Assembly: GCA_963740215.1 (NCBI GenBank)
Contig: CAVUDJ010000008.1
Coordinates: forward strand, 682,001-746,000
Reading direction: 5' to 3'
Length of the DNA: 64,000 bases
From: CAVVAL01 sp963740215
GTDB lineage: Bacteria > Actinomycetota > Actinomycetes > Mycobacteriales > Cryptosporangiaceae
Part shown: positions 17,763 to 27,143 of the stretch, in pieces
How the letters are laid out: each line of letters begins with the position of its first letter
Numbering within the stretch: position 1 is the stretch's first letter
Notes under the pieces: model-generated
Seen by the model: the letters and a program-made list of their open reading frames with translations, nothing else
What the model was told of the DNA's origin: nothing
The model's database searches: none
Translations under genes and position numbers: made by a program

Positions 17763-18450
17763 GCCGGCACGCGTCCGCCCACCTCCCCGAGTCCAACGTC
17801 GTACGACGGATCTGGTCCCTCCGGGCCCACGCCGCGCACTCGTCGATCGACTCCACCAGCAGGTGGTAGAGCAGGTCGTCCGGGTCGGAGATGCAACCCC
17901 GCGCGATCCCCACCACTGCGTGGCGGGCGATCATCGGTGCGCCCTGCTGGCGGAACGGCTTCGCCGACGTCCAGAAGTCGTCCGTGAAGTCGCGTGCCCA
18001 CCGGGCGGCGTGCGGGGCCGACGCCAGCGCGGCACGGCTCTGCTCGTCGAGCTGGCCCGGCGGCCGTCCGTCGAGGTGGGCGAGCACCCGCTCGCACGCC
18101 AGGACGGCGACTGCCATGACACGCTGCCGCTCCTCTGCCACGACCGGCAGCGCCGTGGTCGCGCAGCACAGCGCGATCCGCGCGTCGACGTGCAGATCGT
18201 CGCTGGTCAGCCCGATCACGGACGGGATCAACGGGGCCAGCCGCGATCGGCCGGCATCCGAGGTCTGGTCATTGACCATCCGCGCCACGGAGGCGAGCAG
18301 CGGATGGGTGCACGCCGGATGGTCGCTCCAGCGTTCTCCGGCGAGGTACGCCGCCAGCTCCATGAAGCAGGCGCCCTTGCGCGGGTTACGGTGTTTGCCC
18401 CGAGAGAGCATCGGCATCAGCTCGGGCATGTCGCCACGATAATTCGGCAT
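17728..18450 (-). CDS. Conserved actinobacterial protein of unknown function
   Basis: A 240-residue soluble protein. The ATG at 18450 is preferred because the family-like N-terminus follows it directly (MPELMPMLSRGKHRNPRKGACFMELAAYLAGERWSDHP). Further recognisable stretches are CTHPLLASVARMVND and VIGLTSDDLHVDARIALCCA. I know it only as a widespread actinobacterial hypothetical; no catalytic motif is evident. Several cysteines and histidines (GACFMEL, HPACTHP, ALCCA) could bind metal, but that is a guess. Confidence 0.75.
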   Translation of the reverse strand: MPNYRGDMPELMPMLSRGKHRNPRKGACFMELAAYLAGERWSDHPACTHPLLASVARMVNDQTSDAGRSRLAPLIPSVIGLTSDDLHVDARIALCCATTALPVVAEERQRVMAVAVLACERVLAHLDGRPPGQLDEQSRAALASAPHAARWARDFTDDFWTSAKPFRQQGAPMIARHAVVGIARGCISDPDDLLYHLLVESIDECAAWARRDQIRRTTLDSGRWADACRLTGVGAGRSAS

Positions 18451-18802
18451 GAGGCGCTCCACGGTCGCCAGGCCTGACCACCTCAGTCTGCGCCGCAACC
18501 AGCCAGTTCGCCAACTGAAATGGGTACGTGAGGCAGCAGGCCGCTATCCACATGTCGTTGATCGGACGTGGCCGGCCACGCTGAACGGCTGCGGCTGAGA
18601 GCCGGCCCCACATCGCGGCAACCGGTTCATCGCCAGGCAGGACCGGGATACCGGAGCCAGTCAGCGAGTTCCTGGCGCCTCCGGGCACCCCGGTGCCGGA
18701 TCTCGCTCCACTTCGCCAGCTCACCGAAGGTGCCGGGCCGCGCTGCAGCGCGGCCCGGCCCGACTTCATCTATCTGCGGAATCGCTTCCGAATTGCACCC
18801 TG
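18451..18802. other. Non-coding interval of about 350 bases
   Basis: No supported gene. It contains the upstream region of the 17728-18450 gene and, at 18732-18759, the terminator palindrome of the secreted-protein gene that ends at 18803. Confidence 0.6.
18732..18759. terminator. 28-bp perfect palindrome, terminator of the gene ending at 18803
   Basis: GCCGGGCCGCGC and its complement GCGCGGCCCGGC flank TGCA, itself self-complementary, giving a 28-bp palindrome 43 bases beyond the minus-strand stop. In RNA it forms a 12-bp stem. Confidence 0.7.
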
Positions 18803-19180
18803 TTACTGGATAACGGGCTTGTCGGAGTTGCCGGCGGTGCGCACGTTGAGCGTGGCGCCCGAGTCGAAGAACTGCTTGGTGGCCGAGCCCTTGCCGGACA
18901 CGATGATGCTGACGGTGATCGGCTCGCCCGGGCCCTGCTTCTGGTTGAACTGCTGGGTCTTGCCGCGGGCCACGTCGAAGCAACGGCCCTCAAGGTTGTC
19001 GTTGACGCAGATCGTGGCGACCCTGGCACTGTTCTGGGTGACGTTGACGGTGACCGGCGTACGCACAGCCGTGGGCGCCGCCTCGGTGGCACCGGCGGAC
19101 GGGGCAAAGCCCACCACTGCGGCACCGCCGACGGCCACGAGAGCGGCCGCGCCGAGGGTCACGCGCTTGATCGCAGACAT
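18803..19180 (-). CDS. Small secreted protein of unknown function
   Basis: A 125-residue precursor. The ATG at 19180 has GGGAGAAGAG just upstream and starts a signal peptide (SAIKRVTLGAAALVAVGGAAVVGFAPSAGA). The mature part is about 95 residues, beta-rich, with two cysteines (ATICVNDNLEGRCFDVA) likely forming a disulfide. No family recognised with confidence. Confidence 0.75.
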   Translation of the reverse strand: MSAIKRVTLGAAALVAVGGAAVVGFAPSAGATEAAPTAVRTPVTVNVTQNSARVATICVNDNLEGRCFDVARGKTQQFNQKQGPGEPITVSIIVSGKGSATKQFFDSGATLNVRTAGNSDKPVIQ

Positions 19181-19426
19181 ATCTCTTCTCCCGGATTTCA
19201 ACTCCACCGATCACCTCGCTGGTAGTGATCGGATCGCGTTGATCGCGACATCCTCCACACGGGCCGGGACGAGCGTGGAGTTCGGTACGATTCAGTGGTC
19301 TATGTCACCAACCATCCGATGAATCTTTCGCAGGCTGCATTCGTGGGTCTCATGGAGCAGCCGCGCATCAGCGGTTTCCCACCACCACACTCCGGGTATC
19401 CGCGGGGCATACCGAGGGAGGTAGCG

Positions 19427-19693
19427 ATGGCCAGCCCGGGCCAGCCTCGCAGAGCCAGGGGAACCGTCGGCCACCCCAACAGCGCGCTCAACCTGCGGCT
19501 CGCGCTGGCCCTGTTCGGGCTCGTGGTCCTCGGCGTGCTCGCGGTCCTTATATTCGCCGCCGGATTCGCGGCGCTCGGCTGGATCGCGGCCGCGCTGGCC
19601 GCGGTGGCGGCTGTGGACGCGGCGATCGTGCAGCGGCGCCGGATGGTGCGGCGGCGCGAGGATCCGCAACGTCACGACTCCCTGTTCGAGTGA
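19427..19693 (+). CDS. DUF6343-family small membrane protein
   Basis: An 88-residue protein starting at the ATG with GGGAGGT upstream. A basic N-terminus (SPGQPRRARGTVGHPNSALNLRL) precedes two transmembrane helices (ALALFGLVVLGVLAVLIFAAG and LGWIAAALAAVAAVDAAIV) and a basic C-terminal tail. This pattern matches the DUF6343 proteins of streptomycetes and relatives; function unknown. Confidence 0.75.
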   Translation: MASPGQPRRARGTVGHPNSALNLRLALALFGLVVLGVLAVLIFAAGFAALGWIAAALAAVAAVDAAIVQRRRMVRRREDPQRHDSLFE

Positions 19694-19812
19694 CGGTCTC
19701 CGAATCGGACTGTCCGGATACGCGTCCCTTAAACGGGCACGCGATGCGACCAAAAGCCCGACAGTTGAACGATTCCAGCGTCGCGGCGGCCTTCTCACAG
19801 CTCCCGGGGGTG

Positions 19813-19863
19813 CTGCGACCGGTGGGATCGTGCAGCCAGGCTGCACGATCCCACCGGTCGCAG
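19813..19863. terminator. 51-bp perfect inverted repeat between convergent genes
   Basis: Two 25-base arms are perfectly complementary and separated by a single A at 19838 (inner part GTGCAGCC-A-GGCTGCAC). It lies seven bases from the stop of the minus-strand gene at 19870 and 120 bases after the DUF6343 stop, so it can terminate both. Confidence 0.8.
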
Positions 19864-19869
19864 GAAGCG

Positions 19870-20202
19870 TCAGAGCTTGACGACGCTGTACACCACCTCG
19901 TAGTCGGCGTTCGGCAGGCTGTACTCCCCGGTGAGGTTGCCCTTGCCCGCCTGCGAGGCCGTGGCGGTGACGGTGCCCAGGTCGTCATCCGGGCCTGAGT
20001 CGACCTCCTTGAGGTTCATGCCCGCGACGCTGGTGAAGTAGGCGAAGCGCGGCCGCAGGTCGATCGTCTGGCCCTTCTCGATGCTGCCAGGCCCGTACAC
20101 GCTTACGCCGTTGACGAAGAGCTGCGGCTCGTCCTTGCCGAGCGTGTCCTGCTTGCGGATGCACTCGAGCGAGATCAGGTTGAGCCGGTAGTTGGTGGCC
20201 AT
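19870..20202 (-). CDS. Conserved protein of unknown function
   Basis: A 110-residue cytosolic protein. The ATG at 20202 has AGAGGAGG seven bases upstream. It begins ATNYRLNLISLECIRKQD and contains DEPQLFVNGVSVYGP, QTIDLRPR and a closing ADYEVVYSVVKL. It looks like a beta-sandwich; similar proteins occur in actinobacteria and cyanobacteria without known role. It is divergent from the SARP regulator. Confidence 0.7.
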   Translation of the reverse strand: MATNYRLNLISLECIRKQDTLGKDEPQLFVNGVSVYGPGSIEKGQTIDLRPRFAYFTSVAGMNLKEVDSGPDDDLGTVTATASQAGKGNLTGEYSLPNADYEVVYSVVKL

Positions 20203-20376
20203 GGTGGTCCTCCTCTGGTTACGTCGGCACGCCCTCTGCGTGCCTGGAACCAGACTGGGCACCGGGCGCTGGGCAAACGTTGAGCGAACGTTGAACGACC
20301 CCGGACTGCCCGAACAGGCGCCGCCGCCGTCGGGTGGGCGACAGTGCACGGGAGCACGGGCGGTGATGCTGAATCG

Positions 20377-23114
20377 ATGCCGGTGGAGTTCTCAGTACTG
20401 GGCGAGGTCGAGGCGCGCGTGGACGGCCGCGCGATCGACCTCGGTCACGCGCGCCAGCGGCACGTGCTGGCGGCGCTGCTCGTCGACGTGAACCGGCCGG
20501 TACCGGCGCACCGCCTCACCGACCGGGTATGGGGCGAGCAGGTCTCGCCGGGCGCGGTCAAGACGCTACGCAGCTACCTGTGCCGGCTGCGCGGGTCGCT
20601 CGCGGGGTCGGCAACGATCGAACGGGTGCCCGGCGGCTACCAACTCACCGTCGACCCGTGCGCCGTCGACGTGGTCCGCTTCCGGGATCTCGCGGCCCGG
20701 GCCAGAGCCGCCCCGGACGACCTCGCCGCGGAGCTGTACCGCGCGGCGCTCGGCCTCTGGCGGGGTACCGCGCTGTCCGGTGTGGACACTCCGGCGCTCA
20801 ATGCCGTCCGCACGGGCTGGGAGCGTGAGCACCTCGCCGCCGAGCTGGACCGCAACGACATCGCTCTGCGCCGCGGCGAGCACGCCGCCATCCTGCCGCA
20901 CCTGGTCGCGGCCGCCGGCGCGCACCCGCTGGACGAGCGGCTCGCCGGCCAGTTGCTGCTCGGGCTGTACCGGTGCGGGCGCCAGGCCGAGGCGCTCGAC
21001 CGGTACGACGAGCTGCGGCGACGGCTCGCCGACGAGCTGGGTGCCGATCCGAGCCCGCCGCTGCGCGCCCTGCACCGGCAGATCCTCAGCGCGGACGGCC
21101 TGACCACCACGGTCCGGACGGCGACGCCCCGCCAGTTGCCCGCGCCACCGGACCACTTCCAGGGACGGGCCGGCGAGCTGCGCCGGCTCGACGCGCGCCT
21201 GACGGTCATCTGCGGACCCGGCGGCATCGGCAAGACCTGGCTGGCGCTGCGCTGGGCACACGACCACGCGCATGAGTTCCCGGACGGCCAGCTCCACGTC
21301 AACCTGCGCGGATTCGACCCGCTCGGCCAGCCGGTGCCGCCCGCGGTCGCGGTCCGCGGCTTCCTCGACGCGCTCGGGGTGGACCCGGCGGCGATCCCGG
21401 TCGACGTGGACGCCCAGGCCGCCCTGTATCGCAGCCTCGTCGCAGGCAAGCGCCTGCTGATCGTCGCCGACAACGCGCGGGACACCGCCCAGGTGCTGCC
21501 GCTGCTGCCCGGCACGCCGACCTGCGCGGTGTTGGTGACGAGCCGGCACCAGCTCGCCGGGCTGGTCACCGCGCACGGCGCGCGCCCGCTCACGCTCGGC
21601 GTTCTGACCGGGGACGACGCTCGCCGCCTGCTCGCCGCCCAGCTCGGCGCGGAACGGATCGACCGCGAACCCGACGCCGTACGGACCGTGCTACGGCACT
21701 GTGCGGGCCTCCCCCTCGCCCTCGGCATCGCCGCCGCTCGGGCGGCGCTCCGGCCGGACCTGCCCCTCGCCGCGCTCGCCGCCGAGCTGCACACTGCCCC
21801 GACCCGGCTCGACTCGCTCGACGCCGGGGAACTGCCGGCCGACCTGCGTGCCGTGCTGGCCTGCTCGGTCCGCGTGCTGCCCGCGCCGGCCGCACGCCTG
21901 TTCGCGCTCCTCGGCCTGGCTCCGGGCGCCGACCTGGGCCTGCCCGCCATCGCAAGCCTCGCGGCGATGCCGGCTCCGAAGGTGCGGAGCCTGCTGCGGC
22001 AGCTCGCGGAGGCGCACCTGGTGCAGGAACACGGCGGCCAGGAGCACCGGTACCGGATGCACGACCTCGTGCGCCTGTACGCCGCCGAACGGGCCGGCCG
22101 GCTGCGGGTCGACGAGCGGCGCGCGGCGCTGCACCGGATCCAGGACCACTACCTGCACACGGCGTACGCCGCCGACCGGGTGCTCGCACCGCTGCGGGAT
22201 CCGCCCGCGCTGGCGGCACCACGCCAGGGGGTACCCGAACCGATCGCCGACCCGGCTGCGGCGCTGGACTGGTTCACCGCCGAGCACCCGGTGCTGCTGG
22301 CGGCGATCGTCCAGGCACGCCGGATCGGCCTGGACACCCACGTCTGGCAGCTCGCGTGGAGCCTGACCACGTACTTCGACCGGCGTGGGCACTGGCACGA
22401 CCGGGCCGCCACGCAGTACGCGGCGCTGGCCGCCGCCCGGCGCCTCGGCGACCGCAGCGCCGAGGCGTCCGCCCGGCGGGGTCTCGCGCTGGCCCACGTC
22501 TGGCTGGGGCGGTCGGACGACGCCACGGCGGAACTCGGTCACGCGCTGCGGCTGTACGAGGAGCTGGGCGACCTTGCGGGCCAGGGCCACACCCAGCGGA
22601 GCCTCGCCTGGGTCGCGGCCAGGCAGCGCAGGCCGGCTGACGCGCTCCCCCACGACCTGCGCGCCCTGGCACTCTTCCGCGAGGCAGGCCATCGGCATGG
22701 GCTGGCGACCGCGCTCAACGCGGTCGGCTGGCAGTACGCACATCTCGGCGAGTACGCCCTGGCCCTCGACTACTGCGAGCGGGCGAGGACCCTCCACGAG
22801 GAGCTCGGGGACCCGCACGGTCACGCGGCCACTTTGGACAGTCTCGGCTACGCGCACCACGCCTCGGCCAGTACGGCGACGCCATCCGCTGCTACCGGCG
22901 CGCGCTGGCGCTGTTCCGGTCGGTCGGCGACCGGTACCAGGAGGCGGACACGCTCACGTATCTCGGCGACGCCTACGCGACGGCGGGTGAGCCGGCGGCC
23001 GCCCACGACGCCTGGCGCGAGGCGCTGGCGATCCTCACCGATCTGCGCCACCCCGACGCCCGCGCGGTCGCCGACCGGCTCCGCCCGGCGGCAGCCGCTG
23101 TGGCAGAGCTGTGA
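20377..23114 (+). CDS. AfsR/SARP-family regulator with NB-ARC and TPR domains (one frameshift)
   Basis: About 912 residues. Domain order: OmpR-like winged helix (VEFSVLGEVEARVDGRAIDLGHARQR, RLTDRVWGEQVSPGAVKTLRSYLCRLRGSL), bacterial transcriptional activator domain to about residue 245, NB-ARC ATPase from residue 265 with Walker A CGPGGIGKTWLAL, then tetratricopeptide repeats. A base missing near 22862 shifts the frame; correction gives HHALGQYGDAIRCYRRALALF and a normal C-terminus ending at TGA 23112-23114. SARPs activate secondary-metabolite genes, and the ATPase/TPR part senses state or partners. The target is unclear because the nearest biosynthetic genes are 16 kb away. Confidence 0.88.
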
Positions 23115-23115
23115 C
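23100..23115 (+). promoter_or_regulatory. AfsQ1-like direct-repeat box upstream of the 23161 lipoprotein gene
   Basis: GTGGC-AGAGCT-GTGAC, a five-base direct repeat spaced by six bases, overlapping the SARP stop codon. The sequence from GTGAC to the ATG has the same length (48 bases) and similar content (ACACGGCGCGGACGGG) as upstream of the hydrolase gene at 28457 and in the element beside afsQ1. Confidence 0.55.
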
Positions 23116-23160
23116 ACGGCGCGGACGGGGACCGGACATCCGGCCGCGATCGTGGTCGTC

Positions 23161-23547
23161 ATGAACACATTGCTGAAGCGCGGCGCCATGATCGCCGCAT
23201 TTTCCGTCCTCGCTCTCACCGCCGCGTGCGATGCGAAGGAAGACACCGCGAGCACGGCCCCGAAGAAGGACGCCCCTCCGGCCGCCGAGGTGGCCGGCAC
23301 CGATCAGAAGGCGTCCGGGAAGGACGGCGGGCCGGCGAAGGTCGTCACCGCGGCCGAGCTCCCCGACCTGAAGAAGCTTGCCGCGTGCATGAACCAGCAG
23401 GGCGTCGCCACGGCCGAACCGGCGGTCGGGAAGCCGTTCGACACCAAGGCCATGGACGCGGCGTTCGGCGGCGCCGACCAGGCCAAGTTCGAGAAGGTCC
23501 TGGCGAACTGCCCCGACTACAAGAAGCTCGTCGTCGGCGTCGGCTGA
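23161..23547 (+). CDS. Secreted lipoprotein of unknown function, probable AfsQ regulon member
   Basis: A 128-residue lipoprotein: signal peptide with lipobox (GAMIAAFSVLALTAAC), a charged Lys/Ala/Asp-rich linker (AKEDTASTAPKKDAPP), then a compact domain with two cysteines (LAACMNQQGVATAEP and LANCPDYKKL). The LxxCMxxxG and FxxxLxxCP pattern recurs in small actinobacterial surface lipoproteins of unknown role. Its upstream region shares a conserved element with the AfsQ operon and the 28457 hydrolase, so it is probably co-regulated as an envelope-response protein. Confidence 0.75.
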   Translation: MNTLLKRGAMIAAFSVLALTAACDAKEDTASTAPKKDAPPAAEVAGTDQKASGKDGGPAKVVTAAELPDLKKLAACMNQQGVATAEPAVGKPFDTKAMDAAFGGADQAKFEKVLANCPDYKKLVVGVG

Positions 23548-23552
23548 CGGGT

Positions 23553-23595
23553 CTGCGGTTCGAATGCGACCTCAGCGGTCGCATTCGAACCGCAG
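23553..23595. terminator. Bidirectional terminator with 19-bp perfect stem
   Basis: CTGCGGTTCGAATGCGACC, loop TCAGC, and its perfect complement, placed five bases after the plus-strand lipoprotein stop and four before the minus-strand GerMN lipoprotein stop (23600). Confidence 0.85.
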
Positions 23596-23599
23596 CACC

Positions 23600-24073
23600 T
23601 CAGAGCACGGGGCAGTCCGGCGCACGCACCCCCGGGCTGCCCGCGGCGTCGACACGTCACCAGCTGCGGCTCGGCGAGCTTGGCGGTGGGAAAGGCGGCC
23701 ACCGTGCAGCTGAGTTGCGTCAGCGCCAGGTCGGAGAAACCGATCGGGTCGACCGACAGCGTGAACGCGTCGCCCGTGTCCGTACGCCGCAGCGAGAGCA
23801 GCGTGATCCCTTCTGGGAGCGCGCGTGCGGAATCCCGCGGCGCGCTCGACGTCGTCTGGGCCGGCGAGCAGCGACTCGACCGCCGCCTGAACGTCACCGC
23901 CGCCCAGACCGGTGCGTGGCACCGCCTCTACCTGACCGGCCGTCCCGACCAGGTAGACGGTGCCACCGACCGCCACGCCCTCGGCCGGCTCGCCCTGCGT
24001 CGACCACGCCGGTCGACTGGATCCCGCAGCCGGCGAGGAGACCGGCGATCAGCGCGCCCAGGACGAACCTCAT
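23600..24073 (-). CDS. GerMN-like lipoprotein co-transcribed with afsQ1/afsQ2 (frameshifted)
   Basis: The ATG overlaps the stop of afsQ2 by four bases (ATGA). A lipoprotein signal peptide (RFVLGALIAGLLAGCGIQ) is followed by VAVGGTVYLVGTAGQVEAVPR, GDVQAAVESLLAGPDDVERAAGF, LPEGITLLSLRRTDTGDAFTLSVDP and LALTQLSCTVAAF, the layout of GerMN/sporulation-type lipoproteins. Single-base shifts near 24003, 23825 and 23640 break the frame; after correction the end reads APDCPVL at TGA 23600. A third-gene lipoprotein after a two-component pair recalls LpqB after MtrAB and suggests it tunes the kinase from outside the membrane. Confidence 0.75.
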
Positions 24074-25516
24074 CGGGCACCCACCGGCGCGTCGACGTGC
24101 AACGGGAGGCGAAGCGTGAACGCGGCACCGCCCTCCGGCCTGTTCGCCGCGACGAGCGTGCCGCCGTGCAGCCGCGCGTTCTCCAGCGCGATCGCCAGCC
24201 CCAGCCCGCTCCCCTCCGACCGCGCCCGGGACGAGTCGGCCTTGTAGAAGCGCTCGAACACCTTGGCGCCGCCGTCCGGCAGGCCCGGCCCGCAGTCGGT
24301 CACCGTGACCGTGACGACCCCGCCGCCCACAGCTGCCGTGACGGTGACCGGTGCGGCGCCGTGCCGCAGCGCGTTGCCGGCCAGGTTGGCGACGATCACG
24401 TCGAACCGGCGGCGGTCGACGTCGACCACGATGCCGGCGGGCAGGTCCGTCAGCACCTCCCCGGTCCAGCCGCGGGCGGCGAGGCAGGCGTCGACGGCCT
24501 CGGCCAGGTCGACATCCTCGTCGATGCGGAGCGCGGCGCGGCCGGCGTCGAAGCGGGAGATCTCGATGAGGTTCTCCACCAGCGTCGCGAGCCGGCGGGT
24601 CTCGGTGCTGACCAGGCGGGCGGCGGTGCCGGCGTCGCCGTCGAACGCGGCCGCCTCCTCGTCGAGGGTGTCGGTGACGGCGGTCATCGCGGCGAGCGGG
24701 GTGCGCAGCTCGTGCGAGACGTCGGCGACGAACTGCCGCGCGTTCGCCTCCATCCGGCGCAGCGCGGCGACACTGCGTTCGAGGTCCACGGCCGTGTTGT
24801 TGAACGTCATGACGAGATCGGCCAGCTCGTCGGCGCCACGCACGCGCAGCCGGGTGTCCAGCTTGCCGGCGGCGAGCTGGCGGGCGGCGGCGCGCAGATC
24901 GCGGACCGGCCGCAGGACGCCCCGGGCGGCGAGCAGCGCCACCACGATCGCCACGAGCAGCGAGAGCCCGAGCGTCCGGAGCGCCGAGTCGGCCAGCTCG
25001 TCGACCTGCCCCTGCTGCACGCCCAGGTCGACCATGAGGTACGCCTCGACCCCGGACGGCTCCTCGTCGAAGGTCATGAGCGGCGAGCCGACCACGAGCT
25101 GTGCAACGCCGTCCCGCTCGACCCGCTGCCAGACGAGGCGGTTGTCCTCGCGGACGGCGCGCCGCAGCCCGGCGGGGATCGTCGGGACGTCGGGACCGGC
25201 GGGCGCCTGCAGGCCGCGGTACACGACGAGCCGCTCCCCGCGCGGCAACGCAGCGGCGACCTTGTCGAGCGCTGTCTGGTCGATCGGGTACTTCAACTCG
25301 CGCGCGGCCTGGTTCAGCTCGTCACGGGTGTCGGTGAGCACGGCCTGCTGGGCGGCGTCCAGGATGGCGTTGCGCGCCGACACGTAGCTGACCCCCGCCG
25401 CCGTGCCGCCGCTCACCAGCGCGACCAGCACGAACACCACCACCAGCCGGGGACGCAGCCCGCGGAAGCGAGCCAGCGAACGACCCTGACAGCCGGCGGT
25501 GACGGCGGATCGTCAC
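24070..25516 (-). CDS. afsQ2: AfsQ2-like sensor histidine kinase (one frameshift near the N-terminus)
   Basis: Membrane sensor kinase of the AfsQ system. It starts at a GTG overlapping the afsQ1 stop (GTGA); an extra base near 25478 must be removed to join the basic N-terminus (TIRRHRRLSGS) to LARFRGLRPRLVVVFVLVALVSGG, the first membrane helix. An extracytoplasmic sensing region of about 140 residues, a second helix (LGLSLLVAIVVALLAARGVL), a HAMP linker, the dimerisation box DVSHELRTPLAAM and the ATPase boxes (NLAGNALRHG, DCGPGLP, SEGSGLGLAI) follow. AfsQ2 responds to nitrogen or envelope state in streptomycetes; the ligand is unknown. Confidence 0.87.
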
Positions 25517-26205
25517 AGCGGCCCGAACCGGTAGCCGAACCCCCGGACGGTCTGCACGTACCGGGGCTGCGCCGGCACGTCCTCGATCTTCGCCCGCAGC
25601 CGCTGGACGCACGCGTCGACGAGCCGCGAGTCGCCGAGGTAGTCGTGCTCCCACACCGCCTGGAGGAGCTGCTGTCGACTGAGGACCTGCCCGGGGCTGC
25701 GGGACAGTTCGAGCAGGATCCGCAGCTCGGTGGGGGTGAGCGCGATCTGCGCGCCGTGCTTGCTGACGGTCAGGCCGGAGCGGTCGATCACCAGGTCGCC
25801 GTGGTTGTCGCGGTTGTCGCCGCCCGCGCGGTCGGTGGGCTCGCGGTCGGCGCGGCGCAGCACGGCACGGATCCGTGCGTCGAGCACGCGCGGCTGCACC
25901 GGCTTCACGACGTAGTCGTCGGCGCCCGCCTCCAGCCCGCTGACCACGTCGATGTCGTCATTGCGGGCGGTGCACATGATGATCGGCACCGAGCCGGCCG
26001 CGCGGACCCGCCGGCACACCTCGTACCCGTCGATCCCGGGCAGCATCAGGTCGAGCACGAGGATGTCGGGCGTGTTCGCCCGCAGCATCTCCAGGCCCTC
26101 CTCGCCCGTGGCGGCCGCCAGCACGTCGTGACCCTGCCGGCGCAGCGCCAGCTCAAGGCCGTCGCGGATCGACTGGTCGTCTTCGATGAGGAGCACCCGG
26201 TGCAT
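25513..26205 (-). CDS. afsQ1: AfsQ1-like OmpR/PhoB-family response regulator
   Basis: A 230-residue response regulator. The receiver domain has the acidic pair in LLIEDDQS, phospho-acceptor aspartate in ILVLDLMLPGIDG and the lysine in VVKPVQ; the winged-helix output follows (LTPTELRILLELSRSPGQVLSRQQLL, DYLGDSRLVDACVQRLRAKIED, VRGFGYRFGPL). TARNDDIDVV and KPVQPRVLDARIRAVLRR match my memory of Streptomyces AfsQ1 closely. The ATG at 26205 follows AAGGGTGGA. A conserved promoter-like element lies at 26258-26347. AfsQ1 influences antibiotic production and recognises GTnAC-n6-GTnAC repeats in Streptomyces. Confidence 0.9.
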   Translation of the reverse strand: MHRVLLIEDDQSIRDGLELALRRQGHDVLAAATGEEGLEMLRANTPDILVLDLMLPGIDGYEVCRRVRAAGSVPIIMCTARNDDIDVVSGLEAGADDYVVKPVQPRVLDARIRAVLRRADREPTDRAGGDNRDNHGDLVIDRSGLTVSKHGAQIALTPTELRILLELSRSPGQVLSRQQLLQAVWEHDYLGDSRLVDACVQRLRAKIEDVPAQPRYVQTVRGFGYRFGPL

Positions 26206-26257
26206 TCCACCCTTTGTAGCAGCGGATCTGCGCAGCGGCCGGTACCACTGCGGGCGG

Positions 26258-26347
26258 CGATCGGGACGGTGACGCAGGGTCTTGTAGCGGGACTGTGACG
26301 CGGTGCGAACAGGATCCGGACGGCGGGCCGGCACGGTGGCAGGCATG
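26258..26347 (+). repeat. 90-bp promoter-like direct repeat, left copy, ending in an orphan ATG
   Basis: About 80% identical by eye to 28371-28459, including a 29-base stretch with one mismatch. It contains GTAGC-GGGACT-GTGAC at 26284-26299, an AfsQ1-type direct repeat. Both copies end in ATG at the same distance from that box, but here the ATG is followed by only three more codons and TAG, so no gene is attached. It may serve as the afsQ1 promoter region on the other strand. The two copies bracket the XRE cassette at 26356-28328. Confidence 0.7.
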
Positions 26348-26355
26348 TCCAGGAA

Positions 26356-26748
26356 TTAGATCTGGCGAAACTCCAGATCGAACACCTCGACGAAGTACGC
26401 GATGTCGCCACTGTCGACGCGGACCTTGCCGACGAAGTCGGGCCAGACCGGCGGCTCCACGGCTGTGACCTTCCCGGTATTGCCGTGCCGGCTGGTGACC
26501 GTGTCTCCGACGTTCACCGGCTCGCCACTCCCCCGGGCGAACAGCCTCCACTCCAGGGCCTTCATGTCGGCCGCCGTATTCGCGGTGGCGACGCTCAACC
26601 GCAGCACCGCGTGGTGGGCGACCCAGAACGGCTCGCACGGCCAGATCGTCCGGCAGTATCCACACCTGCCGTTGAGCTGGATCCCGTGCTGCTCCTTGGA
26701 GCGGACCGCGTACTCCAGCGCCGCGCGGTGGCCGTAGTCCGTGCTCAT
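26356..26748 (-). CDS. Small protein with zinc-knuckle-like segment and SH3-like C-terminus
   Basis: A 130-residue protein from the ATG at 26748, which overlaps the upstream stop (ATGA). The first half has NGRCGYCRTIWPCEPFWVAHHAV, a C-x2-C-x5-C plus histidines pattern likely to bind zinc. The second half (EPVNVGDTVTSRHGNTGKV, DFVGKVRVDSGDIAYFVEVFDLEF) looks like a small SH3-like beta barrel. I do not recognise a named family. It lies in the cassette between the 90-bp repeats with a second cysteine-rich small protein and a divergent XRE regulator. Confidence 0.6.
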   Translation of the reverse strand: MSTDYGHRAALEYAVRSKEQHGIQLNGRCGYCRTIWPCEPFWVAHHAVLRLSVATANTAADMKALEWRLFARGSGEPVNVGDTVTSRHGNTGKVTAVEPPVWPDFVGKVRVDSGDIAYFVEVFDLEFRQI

Positions 26749-26971
26749 CGGCTCGCCGGGCCCTCGCCGAGCAGGATCTCGTGTGCCCACACCACGTCCG
26801 CGCAGGGCCACGGCTTGAGGCAGCGGTGGCACACCGGTTCCGGCACACAGACTCGGATGTGCTCCTCGACGAGGATGCTCGCGGCCGACACCTGAAACTC
26901 GCCGTAGTCAGACTCCACGGCGACGCCGATCTGCCTGGATTAGGCACTCCAACTGGCGGGACGTCGGTCAT
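26745..26971 (-). CDS. Small cysteine-rich protein (probable frameshift near start)
   Basis: The body reads QIGVAVESDYGEFQVSAASI, EEHIRVCVPEPVCHRCLKPWPCADVVWAHEILLGEGPASR. C-x4-C-x2-C-x4-C plus His again suggests zinc binding, and CLKPWPC parallels CRTIWPC in the downstream gene. The natural ATG at 26971 (TDVPPVGVPNP) is one base out of frame, so an indel near 26935 is likely; otherwise translation must start at a GTG inside. Actinomycetes often place such short Cys-rich proteins beside XRE/TPR regulators. Function unknown. Confidence 0.5.
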
Positions 26972-27143
26972 GTCGTTCTGCTCTGTCCTGTCGGCTAGGC
27001 CGGAGCGTGCCGGGCATCTGGTTCGCTCGCCGCCTGGCGCGCTCCCAGGTTGTGGCGTTACTCTCGAAGGAGGAAGCCCTACCGCGTCTGTTGACGAGTT
27101 TGCGAACAGCGAACGGGGTTCGATCCGCGGCCGGAGGTGCCCG

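Noticed and set aside
23553..23595. Hairpin as an attenuator or riboswitch
   Set aside because: It lies between two convergent stop codons, where a terminator is the simple reading; no aptamer-like structure precedes a gene.
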